From: Eubacterium sp.
GTDB lineage: Bacteria; Bacillota; Clostridia; Lachnospirales; Lachnospiraceae
NCBI GenBank assembly: GCA_021442545.1
Contig: JABUSX010000361.1
Coordinates: 1-8,389 of the forward strand
Length of the DNA: 8,389 bases
Direction of reading: 5' to 3'
A model generated the notes under the pieces. That model was not told the origin of the DNA. It saw nothing but the letters and a program-made list of their open reading frames with translations, and searched no databases. A program made the translations under genes and the position numbers. How positions within the stretch are numbered: the first letter of the stretch is position 1; every line of letters starts with the position of its first letter. Below, in pieces: positions 6,784-8,389 of the stretch.

Positions 6784-6856
6784 AATACATCTGAGGTATT
6801 GTTATTTCAAAACAGAATCTGTCTGAAAATGTTTTTTCGGAAAACGATCATTTCAG
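6784..6856. terminator. Weak hairpins at the convergent murI/hydrolase junction
   Basis: Two hairpins could end transcription here. AATAC (6784-6788) pairs with GTATT (6796-6800) and is followed by GTTATTTC. CTGAAAATG (6823-6831) pairs with CATTTCAG (6849-6856) with one bulged A. The latter encloses an inner GTTTT/AAAAC stem and reaches over the hydrolase stop codon (6853-6855). Neither has a good T-run on the plus side. On the minus strand the second is followed by a short TTTTG. A bidirectional terminator is reasonable at a convergent junction but weakly supported. Confidence 0.35.
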
Positions 6857-7812
6857 GATATTGTTTCTTTCAGAAATCCGATCATTTTATTCATATTGTC
6901 AATACTGTACCGGCCATACGCCTGTTCATAGTTATGGCCGAGCCGTTTTTCTTTGCGTGGATAGATGTTCAGCTCATGCTTCACGCCTAAACGTTCGAGC
7001 AGGGCGGCCATGTTCTCTGCCTGATCCGTAAAAGAGCCCCAGTTTCCGTCAGAGATAAAAACAGGCGGGTAGTCGGCTGTTACATGCCGGAGCAGGCTGG
7101 CCTGCATCATTTTTTCGTTTTCCGCTCCCTTTTTGCAGCCGAAATATGCACAGCCGCATCTTGTGAAAATGTAGTTATGTATAAAATATCCGGTCTTGTA
7201 GAAACGCTCGGTGTCAAGCAGTCCGGAATTGAACAGCACAGCCTTTATCTGTCCGTCTGTCAGTATTCTCTGCATATGCACTTCCGAAGCATAGGCTGCA
7301 TCAGTCTGAATACAGACATACTGCCCCGCAAGCTGGGCTCCGGCACTGTTTCCTGCGAAAACGATCCGGGACATGTCCAGATGGTAGACTGCTGCGTTAT
7401 CCAGAAGGAAACGTACAGCGGAGTCGATCTGAAGAACAGGAGTGAAATAGGGATAGTCAGGTGCCAGTGCATAGTTCATGCAGACAACATTATAACCCGC
7501 TTCGACCAGACTGCGGGCGAACCAGTCTCTTTCGGGTATCGCTCCCGATAAATCCGGAGCGCATTCATGTTTATCACCCCAGGTATAGCCGCCGCCATGT
7601 ATAAAGATTACTGTCGGGACAGGATTTCCGGAAGCATCTTTTCGAATGTAGAGATCCATAAAATTGTTCGGAAACTCTGAGGGATATTGAACATCGCGAT
7701 GAAATGTGTACAGCGATCCGATCTCCCGGGTAAGGGGGCCGAACTGCGGAGAGGTATCGTTTTTTGCGTGAAACAGACGCTTCTGAAAGATACGTATAAA
7801 CAGATGACTCAT
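6853..7812 (-). CDS. Alpha/beta-hydrolase, HGGG-type esterase/lipase family
   Basis: The 319-aa product is probably a cytosolic carboxylesterase or deacylase of the hormone-sensitive-lipase/BD-FAE-like group; the substrate is not predictable. HGGGYTWGDK (H72-G75) forms the oxyanion hole. GNSAG (G154-G158) carries the nucleophile S156 in a GxSxG elbow. D263 (FTDQAENMAALL) and H293 (LGHNYE) complete a likely triad. No signal peptide is visible. A cysteine cluster (C219, C221, C226) in the cap-like region is unusual for this family and might bind a metal or form disulfides. The start at 7812 is supported by GAGGTG (complement of 7818-7823) 5 nt upstream. The gene is read alone: the terminator at 7876-7916 ends the preceding minus-strand gene, and murI converges from the other side. 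Family is confident, specific function is not. Confidence 0.88.
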   Translation of the reverse strand: MSHLFIRIFQKRLFHAKNDTSPQFGPLTREIGSLYTFHRDVQYPSEFPNNFMDLYIRKDASGNPVPTVIFIHGGGYTWGDKHECAPDLSGAIPERDWFARSLVEAGYNVVCMNYALAPDYPYFTPVLQIDSAVRFLLDNAAVYHLDMSRIVFAGNSAGAQLAGQYVCIQTDAAYASEVHMQRILTDGQIKAVLFNSGLLDTERFYKTGYFIHNYIFTRCGCAYFGCKKGAENEKMMQASLLRHVTADYPPVFISDGNWGSFTDQAENMAALLERLGVKHELNIYPRKEKRLGHNYEQAYGRYSIDNMNKMIGFLKETIS

Positions 7813-7839
7813 GAATTCACCTCATAAATGAACAGTTAC

Positions 7840-7868
7840 ACCGGATCATTTCACAATTGACCTCCGGT
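7840..7868 (-). promoter_or_regulatory. Possible operator dyad upstream of the hydrolase gene
   Basis: ACCGGA (7840-7845) and TCCGGT (7863-7868) are exact inverted repeats spaced by 17 nt, placed 28 nt before the hydrolase start and downstream of the preceding terminator. A promoter must lie in this 60-nt space if the gene is independently expressed. The best minus-strand match (TTGTGA, then a poor -10) is too weak to assign. A 6-bp dyad can occur by chance. Confidence 0.25.
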
Positions 7869-7875
7869 TCGTATT

Positions 7876-7916
7876 AAAAACAAAAACGGTGCAGTCCCCT
7901 TTCGGAGATCACACCG
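7876..7916 (-). terminator. Strong rho-independent terminator of the minus-strand gene at 7949-8389
   Basis: Read on the minus strand, CGGTG (7916-7912) pairs with CACCG (7891-7887). An inner CTCC/GGGG stem is closed by a GAAA tetraloop, with T-A and wobble pairs between the two stems. It is followed directly by TTTTTGTTTTT (7886-7876). This is a textbook intrinsic terminator 33 nt past the stop codon of the upstream minus-strand gene, and it isolates that gene from the hydrolase. Confidence 0.9.
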
Positions 7917-7948
7917 CATACCTGCATATAAATTTAATGTGATAGGCC

Positions 7949-8389
7949 TTAAGCCTCGCCCCGTCCTTTTTTGAGAAGTTTTTCGAATTTGCTTTCCTTT
8001 TTGGCATTCTGTGCAGCTGCAGAAGACATGCCGCCACGTACCGAGCGGACGGCCGTGATGTACAGACCGCTGACATCCGCCTTGATTTCCTTACGCACCG
8101 GAATCTGTGAGAAAACATTTTTCTCTGTCAGCAGAGACATGATCTTGTTTCCGACTTTGGCCTTGACGACCGGATATTTGAACAGCCGGGAAAGTTTCGG
8201 CATCTGTGCAACAACCTGATCCGGGAAACCGGCATCTTTCAGCCGCATCTTTTTCTTGTCGATGATCAGCATGGAAATAGTCTGACGATAGGAAGCAAGC
8301 TGCTCCTGCTGTTCATTATGCTTTTTCTCAAGCTTTTTGTTCAGGAACCGCATAACAAAAATTGCGGCAGCAATCATACCGGCATCTTC
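7949..8389 (-). CDS. Membrane-anchored basic protein of unknown function, 5' end beyond the window
   Basis: The frame is open to the window edge, so at least 146 codons are present and the true start probably lies outside. The visible N-terminus (AGMIAAAIFVMRFL) looks like the end of a single membrane helix, followed by a charged segment KKLEKKHNEQQEQL that may form a coiled coil. A middle region of about 90 residues (IIDKKKMRLKDAGF, then VGNKIMSLLTEKNVF) is soluble and basic. The C-terminus ends in a Lys/Arg-rich tail. I recall similar short proteins of unknown function in Lachnospiraceae, which fits the proposed host, but I know no role. The ATG at 8375-8377 (codons read downwards) is an alternative start but would cut the membrane helix, and no clear ribosome binding site precedes it in the 12 bases visible. 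A strong terminator follows the stop. Confidence 0.7.
   Translation of the reverse strand, partial: EDAGMIAAAIFVMRFLNKKLEKKHNEQQEQLASYRQTISMLIIDKKKMRLKDAGFPDQVVAQMPKLSRLFKYPVVKAKVGNKIMSLLTEKNVFSQIPVRKEIKADVSGLYITAVRSVRGGMSSAAAQNAKKESKFEKLLKKGRGEA

Overview
The window looks like chromosomal DNA of an anaerobic Clostridia bacterium, most likely Lachnospiraceae. The reasons are moderate GC, E/K-rich proteins, a CopA with a CopZ-like C-terminal domain, an Hcp-type protein with the anaerobe-style four-cysteine N-terminus, and a short membrane-anchored protein of a kind I recall from that family. This placement is inferred from gene content and not tested. I see no tRNA, rRNA, CRISPR array, insertion sequence or phage gene.

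Layout: 1-204 is a leader with no recognisable gene but a perfect 11-bp inverted repeat. 205-3033 (+) encodes a Cu+-exporting P1B ATPase (copA). Its last 69 codons form a complete CopZ-like copper chaperone with its own Shine-Dalgarno sequence and in-frame ATG. A sigma70-like promoter lies in the gap that follows. 3103-5010 (+) encodes a hybrid-cluster-protein (Hcp) homologue fused to a C-terminal DUF1858-type CxxC domain. By motif alignment it has lost six of the seven hybrid-cluster ligands and keeps the N-terminal four-cysteine motif. A short partial duplication joins it to 5072-5842 (+), a papain/C39-like cysteine-peptidase-fold protein. 5937-6764 (+) is glutamate racemase (murI). After a convergent junction, 6853-7812 (-) is an HGGG/GxSxG alpha/beta-hydrolase. 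A strong rho-independent terminator (7876-7916, -) separates it from the next minus-strand gene, which is cut by the window edge (7949-8389).

How they work together: copA is a self-contained copper efflux unit (pump plus fused or separately made chaperone). The Hcp-like protein probably has a redox or stress role, but its lost ligands argue against ordinary hydroxylamine or NO reductase chemistry. The peptidase-like protein and MurI follow on the same strand with 61- and 94-nt gaps and could be co-transcribed; MurI supplies D-glutamate for peptidoglycan. The two minus-strand genes are separate units.

The most interesting item is the Hcp homologue lacking hybrid-cluster ligands and fused to DUF1858. 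Next are the possible CopZ product from inside copA and the repeat-built gene junctions around hcp. Alignments to Hcp were made from memory of the E. coli protein and should be recomputed.
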